Assembly (NCBI GenBank): GCA_028095005.1
Contig: CM051460.1
Location: 288,316,653 to 288,380,652 of the forward strand
Direction: 5' to 3'
Source: Rhynchospora pubera
Taxonomy: Eukaryota; Streptophyta; Magnoliopsida; Poales; Cyperaceae
DNA: 64,000 bases
A program made the translations under genes and the position numbers. Shown in pieces: positions 49,072-63,300 of the stretch (positions are counted from its first letter, which is position 1; every line of letters starts with the position of its first letter). Below the pieces are notes generated by a model. It was given only the letters and a program-made list of their open reading frames with translations. It was not told the origin of the DNA and did no database searches.

Positions 49072-52000
49072 CTACTTAGTGTTGTGAGTAGGCACACTAA
49101 GATAAAACTTTGTATTTCTGAAATCATCAAGAAGGGGATTGTATCCATCCTTTGTCCTTGTTTTCATTGGCAATCCAAATTCTTCCATGAAGGCCGCAGA
49201 GTCAAGCTGAATTAAAGAATAACTATACATTATCTAGTTTCTTGTTTGTTTATTCTCAATTTTTGATGTTTATAAAATAAGGATCCTTTCCATCTAGAAC
49301 TAGATACAATTAACAGTACTTTATAATAGTATACTGGTGGCAACCAGTCTGAAGCTATCAGGGATAAATTTGAGTAAGTTCAATACAAGAAAGGCCCAGC
49401 ATAAACTAAAGTCGAACAATACAATATCATCGGAAACAAATGCTGATCCCTCACCCTCTTTTTCATCAAACACATAACAAGCTTTCAAATGGCTAGCATC
49501 ATGTACCGGGCCACTAGTCAAAGTCCCAAAAATGGTCATTAATGGGTTTATCATAGGGGACAAACAAAGGTATGGCTGACATTATTTAGTATTATTTATC
49601 CATCTAATTATAATGATAACAAAAAATTTACAGTGATAGTTCGTCTTTTTTTGAGAGGCTTAAAGGCACCAGGTTTTTTTATTTGATTTGAAAAACCAGA
49701 GCAAGCATGGTCAATCCGCTCTAAAAGCCAGAAATCTGTGGGGAAGAATATATCTGCATCTCCCTGTCCATTCAGCAAACCCAACTATTATTTTCTCTTA
49801 AGCAGTGAAAAAAGAACAAGTCGAGTTGACAACACAGAAACAATTTAGACAAGTAATACATATATATCATACCTTTGCATCAAGGTAACTACTGTGATCC
49901 ACGGTTTTCCCGTCTTTCTACAATGAAAACGGCATGAAATAAATCAAGCATTGAATTGCAAAAGAAATATTTATTTAAACTCAGAACTAGCCCAATATTA
50001 AGCACTGGCATAACTCATACTTGTCTTGATTATACAGCAATCAAGATACAAGGTACCCCTAGTCTCAATTTAGCATCAGTTATGTAACTGAAAGTCTAGC
50101 ATGACAATCCTTGCTCATAGAATTGGTTCAGGGTGACACTTCATATTATTAAATTATAAACAAATAATAAATATAGAAATAAGGCTATTCAGTTCACAAA
50201 GAAATACAGTGATAAAGACACCAACTTTCAGGGAGCCATTTTTGAAACTGTGGTTGTTTGGAGTTGGAACGAAGTCCAATTATGGAATAAATGAGCTAGA
50301 TTTGTGCTTGTCATTCCGCTCTTTCAAATACAACCGATTTCAAAATCTAAATTCTGAGAAATTTCTCTCTAAAGCATCATTTGCACAGGATGCCAACCCT
50401 ATTCCCCTGCACAAACACTTGGAGGCATAAAAAAGTGAAAAATAAAAACTAGGCAAATAAAGTACCTTGGAAGACACCAATGGAGCTCTATCCCCACCAA
50501 TTGTGACATCAGGCAAATAGCTGAAATCAGATGCAATAAGGCTCATGTTTGGTAAGGCTGAATGCAGTGTCTCCAATAATTTCTGCCATTTTAAATTCAC
50601 AACTCATCCTCCTGCTGTGGAATATGCAATAAATAAAATGCGTCTGCAAAAAGGAAAAATGCACGAACCAAGCAACCGGTAGGTAACCAGGCTCTTCTGG
50701 GCTTGGGAAAGATTCTTGATACAATATTTGAAATGAATTTCCTTCCTCTTGACGGATCGTCAATATCTGTTCCAATAATCTCCATGCACCTAGAAATTAA
50801 GGAATCTTGTATTGGTTTGTAGACCTCTGACACCTGTGAACTTTCTTAAGAAATAGCAAAATCAGTAGACAGCTATACATAAAAATAATTCAAATATAAT
50901 GAGCTTTTCATTTCCAAAGAGGATTTAATTAAATCAAAATGTGGCACCAACTGTTCAATGACTCGTAGAATGACCAAATCAGAATAGTAACAAACCAATA
51001 AGGTTACACTTTCAATGCACTTTATTTTGAGAAGGTTTGGATGCCACAATTTGCCACACCTCTGCACTGATTTTCCAATATTCCAATTTTTAGATGATGG
51101 ATACAAACTGTTGAACTTGATATTCTTCACATGCAATGTGTTCAGTAATAGATTAAAAACTTTATGGTTCATCTAAAACAAGATCAATAAGGACCCCCAA
51201 AGAAAAAGCAAAAGATATGAATCAATCGAGTCAATCAAGTCAATTGTCATAAATAAAGTTAAGTCATTTTCAAGTCACTTTATTGGGTACACAGTGGACT
51301 ATTTTAAAAAACAAAAAAAAAAAATTGTGACAAGATCAAACATTCACTTTCCATAGTACCAGTGCAAAGGAAAGATTGTAGCAACTTTGTGACAAAAAAA
51401 ATTTTGGCACTCAATCCTCCCCTACCTTATGCTATAGTCAAAGTTGGCAGCCCCAATAGGTCCCAAAATTGGGTAACAAAACCCCAAAATTAATTTTCTG
51501 ACTTGGTCAGTTTTATTGACACAAAAACAGCCCATGCACTTAAGCTTGTCAAAATATTCATAAAATGTGATAATTTCATCTTAAGAAAATCAACAGCAAA
51601 ATGTGGAATTAAAACAAGAGAGGAACATTATATGAAAGCTCCTATGAGCCTCAAAACAAAATTTACCAACTAAAATGGGTAATGTTTCGTAGGGCCATGT
51701 AGAATATTTTATATATTTTTGTACAAATTTGGCATCTTAACAAAAACGACATCCCTTATGATATTTTGGCATTTCAACATTTTGGGCATTATGCATGACA
51801 GTAATAAATAATAATTTTGCAACTTTACACAGCTAAATTTGGCATTTGTTAGGGTCTTCACAAAGCTGCCCATATAAAACAAAATATTCAAAGTCATTTG
51901 GCACAAGAACTCAAAGAGACTAACTCGTTATCTTTTTGAAGCCAAACCTCCATCCATGTAGAAGCTTGGTTTGGTGCATATACAAGATCATGGGGCAAAT

Positions 52001-54875
52001 TATCAAGAACCTGAAGTTTGGTAAAAGATTAGCCTGACAGTGTAGAAAAGCATAATGCTACATGACTTGCAATGCTACCTCGGTACCATTTTGACTTGCC
52101 AGCATGTTGGATCCAGCCTACCTACTTTGCTACTAGATTTTTTTTTCTTTTTTCCTTTGTGTATGAATAGAAGGACACACTTCGCTTATACATATACTTC
52201 TGGTAAGGATACAGAACATTATGTGGCCAAGACCACTCAAAATTCACAACTGGTCATGCAACTCATCAGGTCAACCCACCAGATCCATGTTAGTAGTTCT
52301 CAACATACTAACAGGTTGAACCAGCCCACATTCATTAATATCATGGTGTCAAGGACATTCGATACCGTACTAGACAAGTCCATTGGTATCAACAGTTTTA
52401 GCTGACACTTAACCCAGAATAGCCTGTATGGCTCAGACCAAACTGCCTTTGTCTTGTCATAGTCAGGTCCACTACCAGTAACCAAGCAAGGTTGGGTCCC
52501 AATCCTACTTTTGATTCAATTACCTCAAGCATTATAACCCAGCAAGGTTGAGTCTCCTTCTTTCCTATGAAACAGAAACAAAGAGGGAAAAAAAATGATA
52601 GTTTGTCAACACACGACTATTCTCATAACCACCAACTATACTACCCTTCTTCCAATAATGTCTATTTTTTGTTGTTAATGAGCAAATCACCCAAAATTCA
52701 AATATCAAATTTTGGAATACTAATTGTAACTGTTGATAATAAGAGAGTTTGGGGAGAGGTTATTAGCTGAAGGATAGTACAGGAATAATCTTCCATTAAT
52801 GTATGGTCAAGAAGAAAAAGCTAATTAGGATATACACATGAAAACAAATACCCCATCTACTTCTGTCAGTCGCATCACGGCATTCAACATTAAATTTGGA
52901 TAAATGGGTCTGCACTTCACCAATGGTTTCTCTCTGCTTCTGGGCAAGAGAAGGACTAATTTCTACACACCTGACAAAAATGGAAGTTAATTTACTAACA
53001 TAAGATATTGTGAGTCTTCTCTAATTACCTCTAGGGTTGGTTTACATCCTGAAAACTTCAAAATATCACAAGAAAACCCACAAAACAAGGATATCATGCA
53101 TACCCCTATAAACATGAAAAGCATATCCTGTATCATAAACTTCAGATGTTACCCCTACTGTCCCTCTTTCCACAATGTTTGTCACTACATTAATAAGGAA
53201 TCAAAGAAGGGTTATCAAGGTGCTTTTAAAAATGTAGCTGAGGGTTTGACACTCATACTTTTTAGAGGAAACTTAGATACATGTAGTCGATATTTTTTGT
53301 CCATCAAGTTGATTTTTCTCATTCTTAGGGTATACATAGTACACATATACTAGCAGAGGAGCATTCATGAATTTATTACTGGCCTCTTTTGCCAGTAATC
53401 AAATAAGAAAAATTAAGGGCTTCATGCTTTGATACAGTAGTACATTGTGCAAGCCAGAATATCTTCTTTTTTTTTCATTTTGCAGTTTGTGTGGAGCTTT
53501 TGTAAGCATCATTATTGCCCAGAAGTTATGAAATACTGAGTACAATGAAAAAAGATTAAGCACTTGTGTTTCAATGAGTGAATTACTTCTTACTTAATAT
53601 AAAAGAGCTTACGTATATTTCATAGAACTGTACACTTTTGGAGGTGCATTCAACATCATATAATCTAAAATGCACTTTGCACACGTCCCAGAACCACCTC
53701 CTATTTCATATATCTGATTTAATAAAAGGAAGTGAAAAGTAATTAGAAACTTCAATCCAACAGTTAGCAAATTCCTTCTGAGGTAATCTTTTTTTTTCAA
53801 TTATTTTAAATCAAAACAAAATGGCAAAATGTACCTTCAACGGAACAGACAGATTAGCTGTACGCAAAATTGATTCAGCTATTGCATAAGCATACCATGG
53901 CTGAGAGAGAAAAAGAGAGAGAGGTCAATAAGACAATATCACTTTTGTTTGGCACATCTTTCTCATTGAAATGATACTGCTTAATGAATGTACCTTAAAG
54001 AGTTCCACCGGTGTAAACCAAGAAATGTCATGCACCTTGTACAGCTTATCGAGATACTTCATATAAGCACTCCTTCCTGCATTAACAATTGATAGCATAA
54101 CATGGTTCAAACTTACCAAAAAAAACACAAACATGACAGTGTTCCACTTATTTGTTTACTAGAGTAACAAATTCACAGAAGTTTTACACAGCTCTTGAAC
54201 TAACAAAAAACCATGCAATACTAGAGAAGCAAATAATGCATTTGCCAAATTTCACCTCATGTGTGGATGGTGACTGTAAAAAAGTGTAACCAGACAGTAC
54301 ATAGGCAGATGTATATAAAAAATTTGGACGTATAAGCATAATGCTTCAAACAGGTAGTGATTTCCAGCATTTATAGACAGAACATTAAAAAATCCCTATT
54401 GGCGACAGTTACTAAAAGGTGCACACAAGGTATTTGACGAAATGCTCCACTGAGATACACAGCCTGCAAACCCTCACAATTTGAATTTATCCCAGAATTT
54501 AGCTTTGGAGAGCCATACAAACCTTCAAGTTGGTTGAAACGGATGCTACTCTCAAGAACACCAACTGGGCCAGAGCGCTTGGAGAAATAGCCATGCTCTG
54601 GATGGTACAATGCCGAGTGGATAAAATTGCGAACCTACAAATTAATTGCCAACAGGTGATCACCATACCTATTACATTATTAATTAAACATCTCTGATCA
54701 AAGGTAACTAGCTATTTTCCTGGGGGATTTAAGTGGAAAGAAAGAGAGAAAGAGTGGGAAAATGGAAGGGACTTACTAGAATGGGGTTAGCGCCAACTAT
54801 GTCGGTGCTGTAGAAACGCAACGCCTTGCTACAAAGCTTGGAACTGGAGAGAACGACGGCTGCTCGGAGCACCAT
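49072..54875 (-). CDS. NDUFAF7: Protein arginine methyltransferase NDUFAF7/MidA homologue, mitochondrial
   Basis: SAM-dependent methyltransferase of the NDUFAF7/MidA (DUF185) family. In animals it dimethylates an arginine of a complex I subunit during assembly; the same role in plant mitochondria is inferred. Thirteen exons: 54875-54777, 54634-54523, 54076-53994, 53900-53835, 53713-53613, 52970-52852, 52564-52524, 52010-51921, 50833-50669, 50582-50466, 49917-49873, 49763-49632, 49206-49072; 1305 nt, 434 residues, near the usual size. The start is the first ATG; the N-terminus (MVLRAAVVLSSSKLCSKALR) looks like a mitochondrial presequence. Motifs: YHPEHGYFSKR, SAM-binding YEIGGGSGT (about 122-130), CVEISPSLA, WVIMLEVLDNLPHD, FPKPRRAWLPTGCL, IASDFSYLPDV, FFPTDFWLLERIDH and FMEEFGLP. 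Oddity: the strong donor at 51924 (GA|GTTAGT) would shift frame into the next exon, so my model uses the weak TTA|GTCTCT at 51920. Confidence 0.9.
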
Positions 54876-57800
54876 TTTGTTGCAAAAAAGCAAGGTAATG
54901 CCGAGAACCGAGAAAGGCACGAAGAGTAAGGCAAGGTTTATGGGTGCGTTCGAAGGGAAACTCGGACCGGGTTTTGTGGTATCAGCACCGGTTTTTTTCA
55001 GTCAATATTTAATATATTTCTTTTAAAATCTCAATATTTATTATTTTTTTAAAAATTTGTTAAGAGAGTTTAATTGAGTTTTAAAATCATTTTGGAATTT
55101 TACAAAATTTATTTAGTGTTATTTTAGAACTTTCTGAAATTTATTTAATATTGAAAATACTTCAAAAATAGAAATGTCCAATAATTTGACAGATTTTTAT
55201 ATCCAAATATAAGTGAACTTGGTTTATTTGGATTTTTAGAATTTTATGGATATTTTATTTGAATTTTTCTGAGTTTCCTACTATTTTTAATGAATTTTTA
55301 AGTTTCTGCATATTTGTAAATTTCTGATTGGTCCACGTGTGCACAGGAGCTGAGTTGGCTACTGACTGGCGTCTGACGTGGCTTGCTGACGTGGCATTTA
55401 TTTATTTTCATTTATTTTATTTTTATGACAGTGGGCCCCACATGTCAGATTTATTTTTAATCTCAGAACGTTTGGTGTAGCGAGTTACTGTCATGCCAGT
55501 AACCCGCCTAAAGATACTTCGCCACAGAGGATCAAATGCGACACGGGTTTGAACCCGTCTTCTCCGCCAAAACTTGGACATTTTTCAGAATAGTCCATCC
55601 TTCTTCTCCGGCGGAATTGCGTCGACTCCGGCCACCGTTTTGGCCGAGACTTGGCGCGTTGGAATCGTAAGATCGAGGAGAACACGCTGGTGCCATCAAT
55701 TGGGGAAATGGAGGCTTGTGTTGTCACTTAGCATTGGATGAAGCTCGAGCAGCCATTGATGGCCTTCAAAGCTCTCTGCCATTCGGAGGTTAGATATACT
55801 TTTGAACATATGTAGAGAGCGTTTGTGAAGTCGATTAGACATGGAGATGCTTGGAAGGAGGTGGTCTCGACTGAGGCATGTCGGCTTGGTTTTGGTCTGA
55901 TCTGAGCTTCTGTTGTGGGGCCTACTGAGCAATTCTTTTGTGCCAGAAACTTCTTAGGTGGCTTCAGGGGATCAAATTTAGTTTGTCCATGTACTTATTT
56001 CGACTTAGATCATCACAATTGGCAAGTGGACTTGCAACAAAGAAATTTGATTTAGTGTCCTATTTAGGTCACTCGTGATTTGTTTTATATGTTCAGACTG
56101 ACACCGAGCGCAAGTGCAAGCGATTTAGCATTTGGCTCAATTTTAATTTGCATTTTTAAGCAATTTTTTTACTGTTTTGAAGATGTTTTTGGTTTGAGTT
56201 GCACAACATCCAGGAAAGTGAGTTGCAGAGATTTGTAATACATCATGAGAAGAATACTTGAAACCATTGAAAGCAATTTTGACACGTTATTATCTTTTGT
56301 TGTAACCATTCATCTACATATACAATTTCAGCCCTTTTCATGTTTGTTCAGAGAGTTCTCAAGATTAGTAGAGATTTTATATGCTGTATATTTCTATGTT
56401 TGTATGCAAATACAACCCTTTTTTTTATTAATTTTCACTTCTGGCCAAATTTATATATATATGCATATGTATATATATATTTTTATTTTATGAGAATAAG
56501 AAGCTAGCTTAGAGAATGCAGAGCTCTTACTATTCTATGCATTTATATCCTAAATTTGTAAGCAACTTACAAATATAGAGTTGGTTAAGGTTGGCATGAC
56601 CCTTTTTTATTCTACCTATGTACAGCACTTACACATATTTTCCTTATCAGAGCATGACATAATTTAATTTAGTGCATACTCAATTAAATACATGACAAGC
56701 ATAATCTGACATGCTTATCATGTATTTAATCCAAGTAAACATTACTCGACTAAGGACTCCAAAGCTAGGCTAAGGAGTAAGTTTAGACGAGTTCATCCCA
56801 ATTACATTCTTCATGCGCTGATTGAGGTAATCTATTACATCTCATATTTCATTGGATTAATCTTCTCATGCGCTAGGCGCAATCGAAGCTCAACCTAGAT
56901 TTTACTCTTTTGAATCTCAGGCAAACAATGCTATAAGAACTTAATTCAAATCTTCAACTGCTCAAAACAATTTCTTTGATTCACACAGGAATGATTTACA
57001 GGCAGCAACTACCCAATTTTACCTTTTTCCCTCTCTATTCCTTACTGTTTGATGAAATGCCCTCTCTAATTTAACCTTTTTATTCCCTAATCGATTGAAA
57101 TGGAAGCTATCTAATCCTAACCTAGAATGGCGGCTACCTTCTCTTCTCTTCCCTCCTTTTTTCTTTCTTCGATTTGGGGGGTCTTTTATAGGCAAGGAAC
57201 TAGGGCAACGCTCCTAAGCCATGGTTTGATTTTGGCCTTTTGATTTTGGTCCTTCAGCTCACACTAGGCTGCGCTAGGGTTCTGGTTAAGCCAAACCATG
57301 AGCGAGATTGGTGGTTTCGCTTCTGTGGCGCTGGAGGAGCCACATCGTCGCCTCTATAACTAAAAAGCCACATTGACTTAAGACATGTCGCGATTTTAAT
57401 AGATTCAAGTATGTCATTTGTCGAGTGAATACCGGACCATCTCCAAACACCAATATCGAAGTCCACAACGTCTATACCGTTGTTTGTCAAGCGAATAATG
57501 CACCATCGCTAAAAATCATGTTGCCAAAATATATTCAAAATAATGTGTAAATTTTTAATTTACTAATATTATTTTTGAATGGTAAGTTTGACATGATTTT
57601 AAAGATTAGTAATTATTTGCTCGTCAATGATTTTCTTGTCCCTCTAAAATAATAATATAATGTAGAATTCCTACATGCTTGAAATTTATTAAATAGCACT
57701 AGAACCATCATTACTAGTGCGATAGTGATAGCTACATTATCAATTATTGTAGGTTTCATAGATCCTTGGTGGATTTTAATCGAAAACTAGATATCAAATT

Positions 57801-58654
57801 TTCAATAAAACCATGTTTATAGTAATTAGCTTAGCTAATTAATTAGTCAACATCTATTTTATGACACAAATTTTATTTTGCAATTCCAAAAATATATCTT
57901 TTAATGATAAAGAAAATTTTATGATTTTTTTGAAGTATTTTAGTAACAACTATATATCTTGACTATATATATCTGCATATGTAATTTGCATATCTACATA
58001 TGCTTTCAACATATGAGTAAATATACACAATCTGTATATGTTGACTAAATACACAATGACTTTAATACCGTATTGGAGGTCGAACCGGCAATACAATCGG
58101 TATGGGGTTTTATCGGTTTACCAGTTGGACCGGTTCCAAAAGCCAGATTATGTCGTAATCATATATATAATGATAATAAAATAATAGAGCATTAATAACA
58201 AATAACTAAAGCATAATAAAATAAAAAAGTAATCATCGATCATACAAACGACCTGAGGTTCTCTGAAATTAAGATAAAACATTAGATATCTAAATACTTT
58301 TTTTCTTTTTTTTAATAGCATCATGTTAACGATAATAGTGAAATCACTGAGTAAATATTACCATAATTATTTAACATTGAATATAAATCTTCTACAATTT
58401 GATACTATAATTATAAATTGTATTTTTATAACTTTGCCTACCTCCCCCATTTTATTTTATTACTGTCCAGTCTCAATTTCATTTTGCACATTAAAAAATA
58501 AGTATGGATATAAAACATCTATACCTTGTAGGAATATAATTTTCATTTTTCTACATCACGTGATCCGTGGGTCCCTTGGTCCTTCGGAGTTGAAATTATT
58601 CTGGAGTGATTTGCTTATTTTGCTATAAGTTTTATTGCTTTTTTTAACAGCTAT
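54876..58654. other. Spacer with possible decayed retroelement sequence
   Basis: AT-rich at first. From 55440 to 55950 a GC-richer block contains GTTTGAACCCGTC and TGGTGCCATCAATTGGGGA, the latter faintly like a retrotransposon primer-binding site. From 56980 to 57490 another non-AT block has broken frames. At 58056-58150 hAT-like ACCGG words recur. No intact gene or element was established. Confidence 0.4.
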
Positions 58655-58768
58655 GGAGCCGTTTGGATTGAGGTGGGAATTAAGAGAATTTCTTATTCCC
58701 AATAAATTTATATCTAATAATTAGAAATTCTCCAAATTTCTAAACTCCTAAACGATCCAAACGGTCCC
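58655..58768. mobile_element. MITE, about 114 bp, GTTTGGAT termini
   Basis: Ends GGAGCCGTTTGGATT and GATCCAAACGGTCCC are inverted repeats with mismatches. The interior TTCCCAATAAATTTAT is shared with the MITE at 59458-59639. Confidence 0.65.
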
Positions 58769-59457
58769 TGTAAGACTTTTTTTTTTTTTTGGTGTTTAAG
58801 GCACGTAGGCAAGCTATAAGGCTATTAGCAATAGCCAGGTCACAATACATCTCAAAAAAGAAAAGTAGGTCGCAGTACCTCGAAAAATACAAAGTGTCTT
58901 GGAAAGGACAAAAAAAAAAAAAAAATCAAACCAAGACGAATTTGGATTTTGGTTAACCATTGAATGTAAACGCTAAAAATCGACTTTCCGGTTCATTATA
59001 TTTTCTGATTTTTTCGGTTTTTAACTGATTTTTTTCTGGTTCACAACCAATCTGGTATTATGGTCTTTTCTTGCCGAACCAAGGTCCGGTTCCGGTATTT
59101 TCCGGTACCTGTTCACCAATGGTAACCGATTTTGAGACAATTCTATTTAAATCTTAAGTTTCAAACTCCCATTAAGTTATGAAAGCTCATTACACTCCAT
59201 AATCTATGTGCATATTTCACATAATAAACATCCAACAAAAATACCCGCATATCCCCTTGGCAGCTTCGGTCAAGTTTTCAAAAAAAAGAAAAAAAACAAA
59301 AATACCAGCATATATTAAATAAAAAATTATGTATCGTGGGAATAATCTAGTTTTTATGTAAATTTACAATGCTTGCATTGATCTCTTGACTCGTTTAGAA
59401 AACGATTCGTTTGGAAGCTCTGGTTTTGTTTGGTGAGAGAATTGCTTTCTGAATTTC
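58769..59457. other. Spacer between MITEs
   Basis: Contains ACCGG/CCGGTT-rich sequence at 58985-59125, reminiscent of the hAT ends at 27129 and 30225 but too diverged to assign. No gene is seen. Confidence 0.4.
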
Positions 59458-59639
59458 GGCTCCGTTTGGATGGCTTCTTCCCGGAATAAGGAATAAGGAA
59501 TAACCACTTTTTACCAATAAATTTATTTCTAACCATCCAAACTCTTCACAAAAATTACACACTTCCCAATAAATTTACCCCTTTCCAATAAATTTCTTCC
59601 CTTCTTCCTACCTTATTCTCAACGCATCCAAACGGAACC
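59458..59639. mobile_element. MITE, 182 bp, with 3-bp TSD
   Basis: Ends GGCTCCGTTTGGATGG and CATCCAAACGGAACC are inverted repeats, with TTC flanking both sides (59455-59457 and 59640-59642). A 3-bp duplication fits a PIF/Harbinger-type MITE. The interior repeats CCAATAAATTTAT. Confidence 0.7.
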
Positions 59640-60385
59640 TTCGAGAGGAAAAAAGGCGAAGCCAATAATTAGAACTTCATGATCAAGCTAATGTCTTTTT
59701 TACACTTAAATAGACCCACAAGTGTTTTATGAAAATGTTTGAAAATAATAAAAAAATAAAGTATAAACAATTGTTAAAACTAATTGTTTTGGAAATTTCA
59801 GAGAACTTATAAGCTATAACAGTCTGTTTGAGAGTGAGTTGGACCATTTGCAAGTAATATGGCGGGTCCACCGATTGAGTCTTGCATGTTTTTTGGTCTA
59901 CGACTCAGTTGGCCATATGACGTGTCGTCGCTTCACGAACAATCTGGAAAATAAAAATCTAGAATGACGAACAATATCTGTGTTCAAACCTAAAATAATA
60001 TAAATTAAGTAAAAATACATGAATTTATTTAAATATATATGGTTGGGGTCGATTTAAATGTATAATTGTAAACCATAATTCAATAAAAATTAGAAAGAAA
60101 AGACAACATTCGCATTAGCGCTTCGTAGGAAACATTCGCTCCACAACGGTTGATATGCAGGTGACCAAATCGAAATTCTCTAGTCGTCCGATCACTGATA
60201 GATGTCCGTGATTAATATCAGATTCATGCGGGTCGACCGACTCGACTCAGATCGCCAAATGCACAAACCTATTCTCTCCTTCGAAGACAAAATTAGACAG
60301 CGATCGATTTCATTGCGTTTGCGCTTCCCTTCCCTTCCCTTCCCGCCTCGACCTCCCAACCGCAGAACCTCTAAAACCCTCGGCG
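59640..60385 (+). promoter_or_regulatory. Upstream region of SNAPC3/SRD2
   Basis: AT-rich to about 60190, then GC-rich with CTTCCCTTCC repeats (60326-60350) in the presumed leader before the ATG. No TATA box was called. Confidence 0.45.
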
Positions 60386-63300
60386 ATGGAAGAAGACAGG
60401 GAGGAAGGAGGAGGAGAGAACAGGTTCGTGGCCCCAAACAGCCGCTTGCCATGCGCGCGTGGCGGGCCCATATTCTTGCTCGACTTGGTGGGCCCGCTCT
60501 CCTCCGGGGCCGATTTCAAGGCCTCCGTTCTTCGCGAGTTGGATTGCCTCCAATCTGACCTCATTTCTTCTGACCTCGACCTCGACCTCGACGTCGACCT
60601 CGAGTACGATCCAATACTTCTTTTTCTTCCCTTTTCTCGTGTCCTTTTTTCTTACAATTTTTGTATTCACTGAAAGCGGGCCTTGCATGATTTTCAGGGT
60701 GGATGAGTTGAAGATTCTGACTGAACAGGAATTGTTTGAGAGAGCACTTCAACAGAACTTGGAGGAGGTATTATATTTTGCTCTTTGAGCATGTACATTG
60801 TAAGCTGTATTTTTATTTTTTTCACCTGTTCTAAATGAGCTGAGCCAGAATTGTTTGGTTATTCATTATTTAATGCAACTTTATTCACTAGCATTCAGTA
60901 TGGTAACACTGAATAGGACATATATTTGTTTTGAAGTGGAGGCTTTTCAGGCTTATTCCAAAGCCAAATTTTCTAACTAACTAATCTTTTCATGCTGAAG
61001 GACGACATTAGACCTGCTGCTGCTGATACTTTGCAAGCCACCGAACAAGCAGATGTCCCGTAAGTGTTCATTCATCTTTTGCAATAGCTTTTTTATAAAT
61101 TTAATTTCTTTATTTCTTAAAGGTCCATAACAGACGCCATTAAAAAAATGATTAAAACAAGTACCATTGCGTGACATAGTAGAAAACAGAGAAAAAAAAA
61201 CTCATAAAAAGAAAAATTATGCTGATCATTGAAACAGAATTACCTAGCTACTTTTTCATCTCTGTTAAGAGCAGTCTGTAGGATTTTTGTGTGCTGGAGT
61301 AGCTATTTCCATTTGTCTCAGCAGAAGCATGTTTTTAATTTGTTTATTATTTGCTCATCATTAGTTCAGATATACTACAATAACAAGTTTGTAGCTTTTT
61401 TTATTATTTGTCATATTGGTAATATAATCCTTTTTTGAAGACTGTTTTTTGATTAATTAGGTGTTCCATGTTTGTGTGTGCATGGGGTTGTAGATAGAGT
61501 TCTTAGAATCTTTATGTTTCTTTATAAGTAGAAAGCATTGTACTTTTCCAACTATAGCTTACCTTGCAATACCCATTGGGGTCATAATTGCACAAGTGGA
61601 GCACTAGAACTGCAGTTTCACCTCTAGCAGTCCTTGGAGGAAGTTTGGCAAAAGAATCTTTAAAAAGTCCAAAAAGAGGTTGTGAATTTTGCTTCTTAGA
61701 GTACATATGTATAATGTATAATTATTTTGTGATGATCTTTGCATCTGAAATGTGCAGAACTAGATGTGAGCAACCTGTGGTTGAGAGAGAGAGCTCATGT
61801 GAAAGAAGCAGCTCAAGGTCAGATGAAGGTACTAGTGATCATTCAGTTGTGACACATGAGGATAATCTTCATGAGGAAAATGTCCGGCAAAAAAAGAGGA
61901 AAAAGAAAGGCCGCCATTTTGATAGAGAGACTCGTACTACTCAATTAGAGGTTGAACTTAATACTTTCTTGGCTACCAAACAGAGCTGTATTTTGTTTCT
62001 AAGCATTGTCACTTTGTAGAAGTCAGTGGAAAACTTCTCATTCTTTACCAAACCTAGCGCCTATTAATTTCCAACAAAATGGATTAATGAGTCATGCTCA
62101 GTTTTTTCCTGACCTCCTGGTGGGCCTGATTGTATAATTCTGGACCAAACTGACGCTAGGTTTGTTATCAGAATACGTTTTAGTTGACCTTGACCTTGTT
62201 GGGTTTCATTTCTAGCCTACCCCAGCATGTTTGGGACTCAAGGTTTTCTTGTTGTTGTTATCAGAATAAAAGGATGCACTTTCTTCCTTTCTTCATTTGA
62301 AAAGAGTAATGGCACATAAAACTGATGCACACTCAATATTATGAAAAATATTCAGAAATTTGAACACTATTAATCAGACTAGCAGTGGCATTCATTGGTA
62401 GAACTGACACATAGAGATGCCCGATATCCCTTAAACTGTCGGCGGTTGGAGTTTGACCTGGATCCAATTTAACTGTTGATGATATTAAAGATGTGCTGAT
62501 CGAAGAATTTCAGCCCATCTTATTGCTTTTTCACATATCAGACTGGTTATTGAAGTAATTATTTTAATATTTAATGAACAGGGTCCTTATTTAGAGAAGG
62601 TTAAGCAGCTTGCTGAACTCAAACGAAAGCAAGATGAAGAAAAGTTAGCTGCCAGATTACATTCTTTCTGGTAAAATTCTATTACTAAATTCATTTTCAC
62701 CATTTTCTTTCTCAATGTATTGTTTTATTTTCTCTCAATGTATTGCTATATGATTAACAAACTGCTCATACACCCCATTTTGGAATATATGTATAGATTT
62801 GTTTCTAAAGCTATTTTGTAGTTGTGCTTTTGATACACAGGGGTTTATTCTGTGATTTTGCTTCTGGTTAGTAGTTGCATATGTACACATGTGATCTTTC
62901 TGTTTATTTATTTATTTTCTTGTGGGTCATTTTGTTCCAGTGGAACTTCAACCTGTACAAATTCTGAAAGGATGAGATCACTAAAGTTTAGCACTACACC
63001 TGCCAAGGTACCTTTCATCTCCTCTTGTTTTGATTGGAACAGCACTCCAAGAAAAGTGTGTGATTTCATACTTCTTCACATTGACTACTATCTGCCACTC
63101 CATGTATGCACATTGTTAATGTTAGGTTTATGTTTTCTGCAATGTTGTAATTTTCTCAAAATGCCTCCAATTGTTCTTGAGCATGGCCTCCAATCATGCA
63201 ATTCAGCCTCAATTATTCTTCAACTATTAATTATGACTCAATTAAAAGTAATATTGCATCAGCTTTAGTGCTTTTACTTAGTTATTATTATTATCTTCAT

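Noticed and set aside
55535..55560. tRNA T-loop-like GGGTTTGAACCC
   Set aside because: No acceptor stem, D-arm or anticodon arm could be built around it.
55491..55740. Retrotransposon LTR/primer-binding site suggested by TGGTGCCATCAATTGGGGA
   Set aside because: Match is loose, and no second LTR or polyprotein was found.
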